From NCBI GenBank assembly GCA_023634235.1, contig JAMKCF010000013.1, forward strand, positions 16,555,705 through 16,619,704: a DNA stretch of 64,000 bases, read 5' to 3'. Below the pieces are notes generated by a model. The model saw nothing but the letters and a program-made list of their open reading frames with translations, was not told where the DNA came from and did no database searches. Shown here piece by piece: positions 32,062 to 43,432 of the stretch (its first letter is position 1; each line of letters begins with the position of its first letter). The translations under genes were made by a program, and so were the position numbers. The stretch is from Pisaster brevispinus. Its lineage: Eukaryota > Echinodermata > Asteroidea > Forcipulatida > Asteriidae.

Positions 32062-34771
32062 ACTGCACACAATCGTTCAGAATATTTATATATAGATTTC
32101 ATTTCTCATGCAGATAAAAAGTACAATAATGCACATTGGTAAAAACATTCAAAGATACAACAAGAGCAATTAAAAGACAGAGGAAAGAAAGAGAACCAGC
32201 GGGAGCCCGAAGGATTGCCTCAAAGAAACAACGTTCCTTTCTAGAGACTCTCCAGCTGGTTTTAAAAAGAACAACAATTAATTGAAGTATATAACAACAA
32301 GTATACAAATACACATTAATGTACACACACAAGATCATACTAGATCATACATGAATAATATTAGTAGTAATGACAGAGTTGAAAGATTTTCTTATTTGTA
32401 TTGCCCCTGAGGGGCCTAGAATGGGGACTTTGAAGAATGCTCTTAGAAGATTTCAATATACATTATACTAGAAATGGGGACCTCATTTTCATCATGGCAG
32501 TCCAGACTGCTTTATCAAGTTTCTCTGTTATTCATACTTGTTTTTGGTTTTTTTATAGTTTGATGTTTGCAACTTGAGTGAATTAGTGTTTGAAATGTGT
32601 ACAATCTGATAGATAACATCGAAATGTCTTGTAAAATGTCCCACAATGTAGCTTAGATTACCTCTGCTTGAATGGTGTTCCCACAGGAGCATATGCCCTG
32701 TGCTACTTCACCACTCCTGAATAGCCTGATACCTACGCACCAATTTTGTACTCAAAAGAGGTTTTACTTTCACCCTCACACAAAAAAAAAGATTGAATGA
32801 AAGTACTATAAAATTACGATATCAAAAGACAAGCCTGCCTGCCTGTGATACTGAACCCTGCGTGAAATTGGTTTTTATGTCGAAGGGTTTGCTGTGTTCT
32901 CACCGCCATTTTCATTATTGGAGCTGTCCCGTCCAGAATGGAAGGCTTTGCAACAGGAAATAACAGTCAGTAGATAATGGACACGAGAATTGGAGCAAAT
33001 GTACTGCCGCTGGCAAGACATGATCCTTGACTGTCAGGAAAAAGGAATGCTGTGACCAACGGGTAAGCCATCTTCTTTTCTATTTGTAAATGGAGTTATT
33101 CTCATCTTGTTATCGCAGGGTTATGTTATGCTTGGGGAAGGGGAAGGGGGGAATTTGTCAGCCGATGTTTACATTGTGCCACCATCTTATTTTTCTCTTT
33201 CATAACAAATGCATTCAACTCAACTGCGACCGAATAGTCTGATACCTTTGTCTGTAACACAGCTGTAATCATTCCCAGGTACAGGTTACCACTTTGCAGG
33301 TTATCTGTTTGATAAAGGGCTCTTTTTATGTTTGACTTTGTTTACTGCGGTGCTACCCTCTCTTCCTTCAAACCATTACAGGACACACCAGATGTTTGAT
33401 TTTTGTTTCTTTTTTCTGAAGTTTGTTGTACAAAATGTGGTTGTGATCAAGGGTAGTTGTGAACTATTCTTTTGTGTAACTTAAAATCTGCGAGAAAAAC
33501 TATACAAATCTGAGACATTTGTAAGTTTGTGATTTATTACTTGACATTTGTAGGAAGACTAGATTATCAGGTCAGTGCCAAAATGCTGTATCTCCTAAAA
33601 TAGCGCTTACTCTACATGTGAGCTTCAAATTGTCAAAACGTCATATCTTGCTTATTATAGCCTGGAAGTACACACAAAACAAGTACGCGTCGAGATACAA
33701 CGTTTTTGCACGGAGCATTTCCGTGCAAGATACAACATTTTTGCAAAAGCAAGATACATTTTGCACTGGCGTGATGATAATGTTTTGTGGTCCGCGTTTT
33801 TCCAAATTACTTACTCTCCCCCATACACCGGGGCCTTCTCTCCGCTTACTCAGGGGTATAAGGTTGTAGGTTTTTCTGTTGTCTTATGTATGGTGTTTCA
33901 TCTCTGAACATACTTTCCTTGTAACATATCCCCTTGTATCACTGAGTACCTTGTAGTACTAGCTATGTAAAGCATATCCTATGTGTTCAGCAAACTTTGC
34001 ATAAATGAGGGTTTGTTTTCAGAAAAATTGTCTAAAAGTTTACCTAATAAGAACTTGGTTCAGGTAAAAAAAAATAAAAAAATAAAACGTTTTCTTTTAG
34101 ATGTATAGTTTGGTTTGAATTTAAGCCATATATATTTTGTACTGCATTGCAATTACATGAATGAGAAATTTCAGACTTTTATCTGAATTCAGATTTTGTT
34201 TTTATGTCTGCTTGATGAAGAAAGTAACTGCTATCTTCTTCAGACATATAGAATTCTGCTTTTTGATCTACTTCTCTAGCACTTAGGATACTGTTCTGAG
34301 AAAGTAATTACAGTCTTTAACTTCAGGGGTAACAGAAAACTTGAAATCCCGCCATTTTATCCGGCAACCTAACATTTTCTGATCCTAGGTTCAGACTGTT
34401 TTCGTAGCAATGACTCTCTCCCCTGCAAGTAAAAAACAAAAATGTAAAAGAAAACTACAATTTTCATTGGTATTTTATACTTTTTTCCGGAATACAAGAC
34501 AATTTGATTGAATTTATTCTTCCTGATCCGTACCGGATGAAGCAGTAAATGTGCAAATTATCCAGTTATTTTCTCCGAAGCTCTCTGGATGCTAAGTTTA
34601 CACAAGTACCAATCACTCTGATGAGTGCTTCCTCTTGAAATACTCGTATCTCTTAGAAAATGATGAGTGAATGTTGCAAATATCACCTTCAGGGCAACTT
34701 AAGCATGTATATGATATGTTAATAACTTCCCTCTTCAATCTCCTCTTCAAAATTTCAACATTGTGCATCCT
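32062..34771 (+). other. Mostly unique; one weak exon-like segment at 32937-33062
   Basis: An acceptor-like 'gagctgtcccgtccag' (AG 32935-32936) and a donor-like CGG|GTAAGC (GT 33063-33064) bracket 126 nt with stops in all frames, so at most a non-coding exon. A phrase 'agatacaac.tttttgca' occurs at about 33693 and 33728, and a shorter form at about 33751. The rest shows no gene. Confidence 0.3.
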
Positions 34772-35127
34772 TTTAAAGGGGCACATTGCCTTCAGATATC
34801 TAAACAAAGTTGCTGTTTGGAATTACTCCATTTCCTTTTCAAGAGTTGTTCATGCCCCAAAACACCTTTAGTGTTTGTGTAACTATTGAGTAGCGATAAA
34901 AACAAGTGCCTCACAAATGCCTTTTGTGGAGTCGAAAATTTAGTTCTACAGAGTGGCAGACTGCGTTCTGTCATGAACTTACACACACAAAAACACGCAA
35001 TGTTAAGGGATATTTATGTGAATCATTAAATTCTACTTTTAAAATATCTTTCCAGCCAGATTCAGTTCTAAGCAAATGCGTTGTATAGCCCAAAGTGCCA
35101 AACCCGAAAGCAAGGTGTCCCTTTAAA
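34772..35127. mobile_element. Family M TIR element (TTTAAAGGGGCACA ends)
   Basis: tttaaaggggcacattgcct at the left; 'aagcaaggtgtccctttaaa' at the right is its imperfect inverse. The 356-bp interior contains no real gene, despite overlapping 60-74 codon frames. Ends of this kind are widespread in marine invertebrates. TTAA occurs at both edges as part of the terminus. Confidence 0.8.
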
Positions 35128-35990
35128 GAACAGGGGTAGGCATTAATAGTCACTCTAGAGCTTGACCAGAGAATAAAAAACAAGGTTACAAACATACGTA
35201 ATACTATGTACCAATGGTTATTTGTTCATATCGGACTGGGTAATTCCTCGCCAGGAGTTTGGTTTCAAAGTAAATATTGCTCATGACAAAATAATTCAGT
35301 TTTGGCTGAATGTGCTCAGACTGATCCCACTAGAGCATATCGAGAGAAGGAGAGAAGATGTGAGGGTGAAAAAAGTCTGAGATATAAAAAGAAAGAAGAC
35401 CTCGCCGCTCATCACTTGTCAGTGGTTTCGAGTCTCCTGTGTATTTCACGCTAAGACAATGTCACACTACTCACAGAGTAAAGAGAGAAAGTAGGGCACC
35501 CGTCTATCAGTGACCCGAGTGTATTTGCTCTCTGCCAGCCGTCCACATTTAGGCCTAATGCGACTTTGTCAGTTAAGTCGGACAGGACGAACTACACCAA
35601 CCTCTAGAATGTCATGCTGGTTGCATCTCTTTAGCAAATAGAAAAAAATACGATGCCCGGGCAAAACGTAACATAGTGATGACACTTGTTTTTAGCATGA
35701 TTAGTTTTTTTTTTTTATCCCTTCTTCTAATCAATCAGACTCTTGTTTGGTCTGTAGCGCTTGGATCTCCAGAGCTGACGTGACAGTGTCAGATGTCTAC
35801 AAGACATCAAAACCCAGACCCTAATATTGGAACTGTGTCAAGATGACATCTTTAAGATGGAAATGTTTAAGATTGTTTACCTTTAAGGATGTGTTTTCTT
35901 GACGCACTGTGTGTTTTGGGAAAAGTTGTGAAGAAATTTGCAAGAGCCTCAGAATTAGTTGGGTGATTTTATTTATTTTATTTCATTTCA
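35128..35990. other. Unique sequence, CpG-retaining at 35395-35600
   Basis: The stretch around 'gacctcgccgctcatcactt' and 'ctgccagccgtccacattta' is less AT-rich and has no open frame. It is possible regulatory DNA on composition alone. Confidence 0.3.
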
Positions 35991-36374
35991 AAAGTATTGT
36001 ACAGGATTGGTAGAGCTGATAAAATAAATGCAGACAGTGTTCATGTTTGTGTCATCAACCATGAAGTAACATGAAGTAACAAACCTGTGAAAATTTGGGC
36101 TTAATCCGTTGTGTGAGTCAGGAGAAAATAGTGAAAATCCATGCATAATTTTCAGCATGTTAACATTTTGTCGTTAATTTTGGCTAACCCAAATCAGCTG
36201 TTGCATTTTGTTAGGTTTTCATATATAGTTTTCTCGAATATGACTTCATTTCAGATGAAAATATTTCACAGGAATAAATTAGTTCTAGCATGAACCTCCT
36301 AATCAGTAAGCTTTCAGACTGAAGTTAAACATGGTGCCTTTTAATCCTTGTACCAGACCTGTCTATACAGTTAA
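35991..36374 (-). mobile_element. Family B TIR element
   Basis: Inverse orientation: aaagtattgtacaggattgg, tagagctgataaaataa, 'caaacctgtgaaaatttggg', 'taattttggctaacc' and 'cttttaatccttgtaccaga'. Its far end (cctgtctatacagttaaa) is worn. A short local duplication (catgaagtaacatgaagtaa) is at about 36060-36080. Confidence 0.8.
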
Positions 36375-36789
36375 AGCTCAAAAGGTATCTCAATCTGTAG
36401 GCCTATTAGGCGAATGACAAATTTTTAACAAGATGCATTTTTCTGGACTGAATTGTTGGTGAGCACCAAGGGGTGCATATGAGGACTGTGGCTGATCCAC
36501 TTGTTTGTCAGACAATGTACATTGATATTGAACTGAGAGTCTCCCATACTTCTTCACTGGTGTTCATGATCTTGCAATGGCGCCATCAATGTTCATAACG
36601 GTAGACATGATGACCAACCAAAAAGGGAAGCCCATCTAGTGTAGTCCCCATTGAACTGTGTTTTCTTTCAATGATATGTTTTGATCAATGATGTGCCTTC
36701 TTAACTAAAAAATACTATGAGATAATAATAAACTATACCTATAACTTTCAAATTTTGCATTTTTATTACAACACAGCAGTTACTTTATT
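36375..36789. other. No feature recognised
   Basis: Unique sequence without open frames. Confidence 0.4.
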
Positions 36790-37020
36790 CTATGGTTAAA
36801 GGTTGTATGGCTTCTGACTGGCACCCTGAAGACTAAAGATATTGACAAAATAGGGAGACCGCCAACATAGGGCAAGATAGCGCAGGTAGTAGAGTGCCGG
36901 CACATTAATCCGGAGGTCGCTGGTTCAAATCCTGCTCTAGTCAACTTTTCTTTGTTCAGCTCAAAGTATTTACAATTTACCCAGTCAGTTTCCTTTGTGG
37001 TTTACAACTTGATAATATTA
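36790..37020 (+). repeat. SINE-2 copy with end sequence on the 3' side
   Basis: The leader 'ggcttctgactggcaccctg' (also at 60-120, inverse) and 'tagggagaccgcc' precede the tRNA-like head 36871-36944 (box B ggttcaaatcc, 36922-36932). Then come 'tttctttgttcagctc', 'acaatttacccagtcagttt' and 'tgtggtttacaacttgataa'. The last two are the inverse of what stands 5' of the head at 15073-15256. Confidence 0.85.
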
Positions 37021-38217
37021 TTACTAGTCAGTTTAGTAAAAGCTGATATTTAATAATGAGAGACCAACAATAGACTGCTTAAGTACATACTATAGGCTAC
37101 TTAAAGGTCAAACTTTGGTAGTGTACCTGAAAAAAGGGTACTTTCTGTACAAAAGCTTACTTGTTATATCTATGGTAATGGTGGTAAGCACTCTGCAAAA
37201 TTTTTCATCTGAAATGCACCTGTTGATCAAAGTTTTGGAGATTCAAATTTCTGTGGTGTCTGTTCGTGAATGCTGCGGCCGCAGATACGGTTGGTACCCG
37301 CTGTCACCTTGCTAAGCGTGGACGGGTTCGACGTTCTTTATGAAAATACTGATAGTTTTTTGCTGTTTTCTCATTAAGTAGACACTGTATTCAGCTGAAA
37401 CTTTCACAGGTGACTTTATTGTATCTTTCTGGATAATTTGGCCTACAAATTGGCATTACATTGACAAAAAACAATCAATGGCCCTACCTTAAATTTGTCA
37501 CTCAGAAAAGTTTCAAAGCGAGCCAGCCATGAACAGCCTATGTTACATTGCACTTTTTGTTTGGTTACCTGCTCCATTCAGTGACAAAAACTTTCTCGAA
37601 GCATCTCTAAGAAATTTACAAGGCTTATTATTATCCAGCCATTTTTTGTAAGCCAAACGTTTATTTGCTCTTGAAATGTTTGATGTCTGGACTGGTAAAT
37701 GTGTTTGTGATAAGCAAGATGTTTCTATTTGTGCTAAGCAGCTATTTTAAGATGTGCCAAAGAAGACAAGTTTCCCCAAAAGTTCAATGTGAATTGGGAT
37801 TAAATGACAAGAAGGCTAGCACTTTAGGCTAACTAAATAACAAAAGGTGTAGGAACAATTTCATTAGATACTAGCCAAGTCAAATGTGATTCCTGCATTC
37901 AAGATGTGATTTAAACCATTATCTTGTCTTTTTGTGCAAAAGTACATCGGAAACTCCCTAAAATTACAATCAAATCCAACTGTAAGCTATTTCCTGCAAT
38001 GCTGCACTTTTTTTTCTGGTAACAGCAACACGGTAATATGTGATCATGAACCTTTATTCTTTGCTAAAAGTTAATAAGCTTGAGTACAAGTGAACTTAGT
38101 GATACATAGACCTTGAAAATACTTAACCAAGTTCCAACTTATTCAGGATGTAGTCGTGTGAATTCCTTAGATTGTACGAGATGGGGCAGAATGGTGTCGA
38201 AGTTTTTTTCCGCTCGA
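37021..38217. other. Unique sequence with a NotI-containing CpG patch
   Basis: 37255-37335 holds 'gctgcggccgcagatacggt' and 'gtggacgggttcgacg'. 'aagca'-rich stretches near 37700-37750 may be remnants of family C. No gene. Confidence 0.35.
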
Positions 38218-38577
38218 GTTCTGTCGAAAAATCAAGAAGCACAAACAGATTCCCCTATCCTGAAAGACCTCCACAGGCTCCCGGTACTGAGACAAATTGA
38301 ATACAAGGTCCTCACACTTATCTTTAAAGCACTTCACGACTTGGCACCCACCTTCATAAAAGATCTTCTTCAAATAAGGCACTGTCATGATCCCCTCCGC
38401 TCTGCTGCATCAACCCGACTCGTTATACCTAAATCTCGTACCACCCACTATGGCAATTGAGCATTTTCTCACATGGCACCAGTCTTATGGAACAAGTTAC
38501 CCAGCTACATCAGAAATATTCACTCTCTTAACACATTTCAACCTCATATAAATAAACTTCTGTTTACTGCAAGTTAT
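38218..38577 (+). pseudogene. Non-LTR retrotransposon RT, C-terminal third, with in-frame stop
   Basis: Reads SPILKDLHRLPVLRQIEYKV, LTLIFKALHDLAPTFIKDLL, then a premature TGA after THYGN (38458-38460). It continues in the same frame as AFSHMAPVLWNKLPSYIRNI to a terminal stop at about 38575. The 'LHxLPVxxRIxYK' and 'LWNKLPxxIR' motifs identify a CR1/L2-like RT tail. It is the longest of the four RT scraps here. A putative 3' tail with 'ttgttattattac' lies at about 38690. Confidence 0.88.
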
Positions 38578-39073
38578 TAACATTCCTGTTTTAGGGGGTG
38601 TAATTTTCTGTATAGAGCTTGATACTTTTGTAGCATCTTTTCTCGCCTTGAGTAATCTTTTATCAGAAAATCCTCTTTATAAGTTTGTATTGTTATTATT
38701 ACTTTGAGCTCAGGAAGGGAAAATAAATACTTATTTATGAGGAGGCCTCAGCTAATTATGAACAAATTAAACTGTCAGAAATCAACACAAACTTATAAGT
38801 ATGGCACATTTATGGTGTGGGGGGGTGTTGTTTTGAAAAGGTAATTGATCATTAAAAACTCTAAGCAAGTTTCCGAAACCTTTACTCAATGTGTCCATAC
38901 AGCAGCTTCAGAACATAGTCCCAATAAGGAAGTGCATCTGAATGATAAGGCAGCTGGAAGCACATCTTAAAACACGAAGGAAAACCCACTAAAATACACT
39001 ACTCATGTTGCATTGTCGTTTTTGGTGTTGTCCTGCACAGTTGCTGATAGAGTTAGCATGTGATTTCACATCA
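38578..39073. other. Probable retrotransposon 3' UTR, then unique sequence
   Basis: Up to about 38705 the sequence is consistent with the 3' UTR of the RT scrap. Beyond that nothing is recognised. Confidence 0.4.
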
Positions 39074-39230
39074 GGGCCTAACTAAATGGCTCTGCTTACC
39101 GTAAGCAAATAATCGGCGCTTACCAAAGCAGGGAATTGTGAATTTATGTTAAGCGTATTTCACACGTTAGCAGGGAGTTTTTGCTTGTGCTCATGCGTAC
39201 TCCACGTTACTAGGCATTCTTTGCTTACAA
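39074..39230 (+). mobile_element. Possible diverged family C relative
   Basis: Starts gggcctaactaaatggctct and is rich in 'gcttac' and 'gtaagc' (taccgtaagcaaataatc, gttaagcgtatttcacac). The ordering is not the standard one, so assignment is tentative. Confidence 0.35.
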
Positions 39231-40702
39231 GAACTTTACAAGAAACCCTTTTTGTTTTGAGGATGTTCTGTTACGATTCCTGTGTGAAGAACTGGAAGAT
39301 CTCTACTTTTGGTTTATAGCTGTCAGTTGGTTGGCAAATGTTTGGAAGAAATTGGTAGGCAAAGGTTTGGAGAAATCTTTAGGCAAATGTTTAGAAGAAG
39401 TTGGTAGACAGATGATTGGAAGAACTACTTATTAAGCAAAAAATGTAATAAAGTGAGCAACATAGTCACAGGTTTCTTTCTTGTATTGATCATTTGCAAG
39501 CAATATCCACAGAAAAGTTAATATTTTGTCTCATGGTTAACAATAAACACACTTTGGAATAAAAACCCCACAGTATTGGCTACTTAGGCCTGTCGGCTTT
39601 TCGGGTCTTCTTTTAGTTTAGTCACATGACTTGGAATTAAGGGACCCAAGACGGCTCCATATCATGATTATTTTTTTGTCTCCTTTTTTTTTTTTTTTTT
39701 TACCACATAAGAAAACGATACTCCAGCATGTGGTTTCCAATATTTATGGAGGGACAATGAAGTAATACCAATCACTCCAAAATGAAACGAAAGACTGTCT
39801 CTCCCATCCTGGCTGCGATGACAGATTGGATTAGTTCGGCCACAAGTCATACTCCTCGGCCACATTATTGCTCACGCACGCCGCTCTCTATCCTCCACAA
39901 ACCATTGCAAAACACTCAACGACAAAGAGAGAGAAAGAGAGAGAAAAAGAAGGAGCAGCCTAAAAATAACACTGCCAGACAGTTCAGTACCCAGGGTAAT
40001 TAAGATGTTAAGCCAGGGGACTAACGGTCAGCTTTTGGGAAGTCTCCCGTCTATTACGGTAGCTGGTCTCCACTCCTCAATTTGTGGCTGTCCACAATTT
40101 GTGGCTCTCTGCCATATCTTACTAAACACTGAAGGCAGTATGTGTAAGGAGATACTGATCCTTCAGACATGGCCAGCTATAATGCATGGTTAAAAAATGG
40201 ATCATATCTTAACTGCAGATGAGGTGAAGGCTCAGTGGAAGGGGGTGACGGTGGTTTCTCTCTGAATTGAATTACACATGTGGCATTCAATTTTCTTATT
40301 GAAGTTGTTGAGATTATAGCTGTCTGCAGTTTTGCCTTAGAGTGTTACTGTTATTCTATTGTCGGCAGAAATTCGAGACAGTAGCAAAACGGTCACGATT
40401 ACTCTCTAGGATTCTCTGCATCGCTCGAAGAATAAAATCTGTCTATGTTTGTGGCTATTAATTGATTTCTGTCCGTAATTTGACCAAATTAAATCATTTT
40501 GTTGCGCTTTAATGAAAAGCATCATTGAGGAAACCAGCGTGGTACATATAAATTAATACTGGAGGACAACTTAACTCATAATCCTGTAATGTTTATTTAT
40601 GATGTTATTTTTGTATTTCCCTAGAGAAAACAATACCTTAATTAGTTCCATTGTGAACTTCGTATGAACTTTATGATTTAAAGGTGTATTAGTGAAAGAC
40701 CT
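39231..40702. other. Mostly unique sequence
   Basis: A local tandem echo, 'ggcaaatgtttggaagaaat', 'aggcaaaggtttggagaaat', 'aggcaaatgtttagaagaag', repeats at 39333-39415 with a period of about 33. A T run is at 39683-39701 and a (GA)-rich tract at about 39925-39950. The open frames at 39668-40193 are not recognisable. Confidence 0.4.
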
Positions 40703-40886
40703 GGGCCTAATTTCACAGAGCTACTTAAGCACACAAAGTAGCTAAGCACAACAAAATTATGCTTACCGGAATAAGGTTATCTGGCAAAATACAATTTCAC
40801 ATGTGACAGGTATCCTGCTCATTTTTTGCCCAGCAGAAAATGGTTGAGCAGTATTTTCTGCTTAAGCAGTTCTATGAAATTGGGCC
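40703..40886 (+). mobile_element. Family C TIR element, best-preserved copy
   Basis: Starts gggcctaatttcacagagct, then acttaagca; ends tgcttaagcagttctatgaa, then attgggcc. These are clear inverted repeats of about 30 bp. The interior has 'ttatgcttaccggaataagg' and 'caggtatcctgctca'. It lacks coding capacity. Confidence 0.85.
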
Positions 40887-40984
40887 TAGTAATAAGTTGG
40901 TAACTTATTTTTGCTAAGCAACAATTTTCTGAAGCTTAGCAAATTTGTATGTGCCCATTTGCTGTGCCCATCAGTTGTAAAGAA

Positions 40985-41120
40985 CATGGCTCAGTTTCAT
41001 AGAAATAGCCAAAAATTAGCAGGATACCAGTCAGCAATGGTGCATGTGACATGGTACTTTGGCTGATAACCTTATTCTGGTAAGCAAATTTTGATGTGTT
41101 TAGCTAATTTTTGTGCTTAA
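40985..41120 (-). mobile_element. Family C element, partial
   Basis: 'ggctcagtttcatagaaata', 'ttagcaggataccagtcagc', 'gtgacatggtactttggctg', 'accttattctggtaagca' and 'tttttgtgcttaatcc', in inverse order relative to the copy at 40703. Confidence 0.7.
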
Positions 41121-42502
41121 TCCTCAATGAGGCACCTAACTGGGACAAACGTAACTCTTGTTGTTTTTTTCGTAGATTAAAAGGGTTTGTTTTTGCATTT
41201 TGTTTATGATTTCCTTATCAAATTGTGTTGTATACATGTCCGGGTAGTGTCTTGGTAAACTTAATCTTCTTTGTTTGCTTAATTAATTGATTTTTATAAT
41301 TTGGTTCAAGTACCATTGACAATTGACAGCGAATTGACAGACCGATTTTGTGCACAAAGATGCTGGCAGAGTTTTGTCCTGCCCTTTCTAACCAAACCAC
41401 TGTCCCATGTTGATTGACACCCCCTCTATGACGTGTGGCATGGTCCAGCTTAGGATCTTATGGCATGAGCTGACCAGTGTGTACGATGTGGTTAAGACAA
41501 TAGAAATATTAAAATATGTCAGCATGTGCTGGCAACATGCCTCGTTTTAAAGGAGCTTTATGATATTGGGCCCTGTATAAAAGATATTCTGGTAATCAAA
41601 AACGGTAAACAACTACAGTAACTTGTTTTAGCTGGGCAGGTTTCTGAACTCTAGTTTTCTGTCCCAAACAGCTCTATCAGTTGAAACTTTAATAAAGGAC
41701 ATCTGTGGGTGAGGCTTCTGATACAATCCCTGTATCAATTGCAATAGATCCCAGGCTTAGCTCATTAATCCTCTCAAGCATTGTTGACTCATGCTAATAC
41801 CTTGTGGATAACTGCATTGTCAAGAGAACGCTGTTATGGTCTTCTGTCATCATGCGATGTTGAGTATAGATATGAAAAATGGCATAGGCATGGCGGAGCT
41901 TGAGGAAACAAGTGAAAATGTTGAGAGTAACCAGTGAAATTAAAAAAGCTGAAGGTTTGGTTCAGTTAAATAATACTCAGTTCTTATACACAGTCAGTCT
42001 GCAGTGCCCGCGTTAATGGGGTCAAATCCCGGATTTTCTTTGTATTCCCTTTTATTCCCTTTTATTCCCTTATTACAATATTGAGTAAGAATAGCACTGC
42101 TTAAAACTACTAGGGGGCTTTTTTTTTAAAACAAGGTATGCCTAGTTATGAAAGATATGTTAGGTCGATGTAATAAATGACTAATTGTAAGACCATTTTG
42201 GCAGATCGTTGATTCTACCAGTGTGAGAAGACACATCATGGGACGATGTTGCATTTAGAATCAGTAGCACTTGTACTATTAATGCTTCACACACAGCAAA
42301 CCGTCCTTGCTCTCTCGGGCCCTGAAGTCTGTTCCTTGACCTTGAAGCTCACTGAGGCACTGATGATGAGATGCTGTGAAGTAAATAAGCATGTTCATTG
42401 TGTTTGTCCGTCTTTGGCTGTTCCTGAATCTTTCTGCTATGACTACTTAGTGTTTTGCAGAAGAAAAAACCCCATAACCAACCTAAATGTCATTATATGT
42501 CA
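41121..42502. other. No gene seen
   Basis: 'gatattgggccctgtataaa' at about 41564 may be a lone family C end. ttcccttttattcccttt repeats at about 42047-42071. The open frame of 97 codons at 42246-42539 is not recognisable. Confidence 0.4.
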
Positions 42503-42545
42503 GTTTCAGGTTTTGAGAAAGACTCTTCTAGGGTCGTAGCGTCAT
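42503..42545 (-). repeat. Short dispersed motif, inverse copy
   Basis: The inverse reads gacgctacgaccctagaaga, then gtctttctcaaaacc, matching 14577-14612. Confidence 0.45.
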
Positions 42546-42942
42546 GCCATTAAGTATTTTTTGCATCTATACCATAGGTCATTTTGGTTGGTAAGTAGTT
42601 TCCAACAGCCATTTCTATTTTCTTATAGAGGTCAATTCTAATGATACTTTCCCTTCCATTTGAGCTTAGCAGTTTCTTTTTTGATAAGCTGTAATTTCAG
42701 CCGAGTTGTTTTTATGAAATTGGAAAGTACTTTGTTGTTTCCTGAAGACCTTGTCCTCTCTGTGGCGTTGTACCTCAGGAGGATGGCAAGAGCAAGTGAA
42801 CCTCCATGGGGTGATCAAGTAGTGCCAAGACGTAGACTGTGTTTCCTAGGAGTATGTCTAGAAGGTTTCAATGAACTCTGTCACATCTTGGAGACGTTCG
42901 AATGGAGACCAAAATTTCCACCGCAATTAGTGTTATTAAACA

Positions 42943-43432
42943 GGTACTCCAAGGTCAAGTTCAGTTCTGTGCTGCACTCATTTTACAATAGGTAGAGTCC
43001 TCATGAAAGTGGGAGAAAACATTACAAGTCTCTATAACCTCACGTTTAAATGATGTAAAATGCCATTTTGTGTGGTACTCGAAATTTGAAACATGGCGTC
43101 ATCGAACATCAAAAACAAATGGGTCTGTACATTCCAAAGAGGAATTTTTTGCGCCAGTCAAAAGGTCAAATTCAATGACGTTTTGATTGAATATCATCAA
43201 AATTCAGAAATAAACTAAAAAATCTCTGCACCGAAATGTGCAGAACATATATTTGAAATGTGACATCATGGAGCGTTTTTTTTTATTTTGACAGAAATTG
43301 CACTCGAAGGGTATCAAACACAGTGGTATTTTACATCATTTTTTACCTGAGGTTAGAGGTTTTTTTTCTCCATTTTCATAGGGACTCTAGTGGATGAGTG
43401 GATCACAAAACTAAACTTTACCTTGGAGGCCT
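42943..43432. mobile_element. Family G foldback element with arms of about 140 bp
   Basis: The left arm (ggtactccaaggtcaagttc, 'tgctgcactcattttacaat', 'tagagtcctcatgaaa', 'caagtctctataacctcacg', 'tgatgtaaaatgccattttg') is mirrored by the right arm ending at 'aaactaaactttaccttgga', ggcc. The interior of about 200 bp includes 'aatgacgttttgattgaata' and 'atttgaaatgtgacatcatg'. A partial inverse copy is at 24967. Arms this long set it apart from the other families. Confidence 0.88.

Noticed and set aside
42246..42995. Two plus frames (97 and 111 codons) as exons
   Set aside because: No bordering splice sites I could support; the second runs into the arm of the family G foldback.
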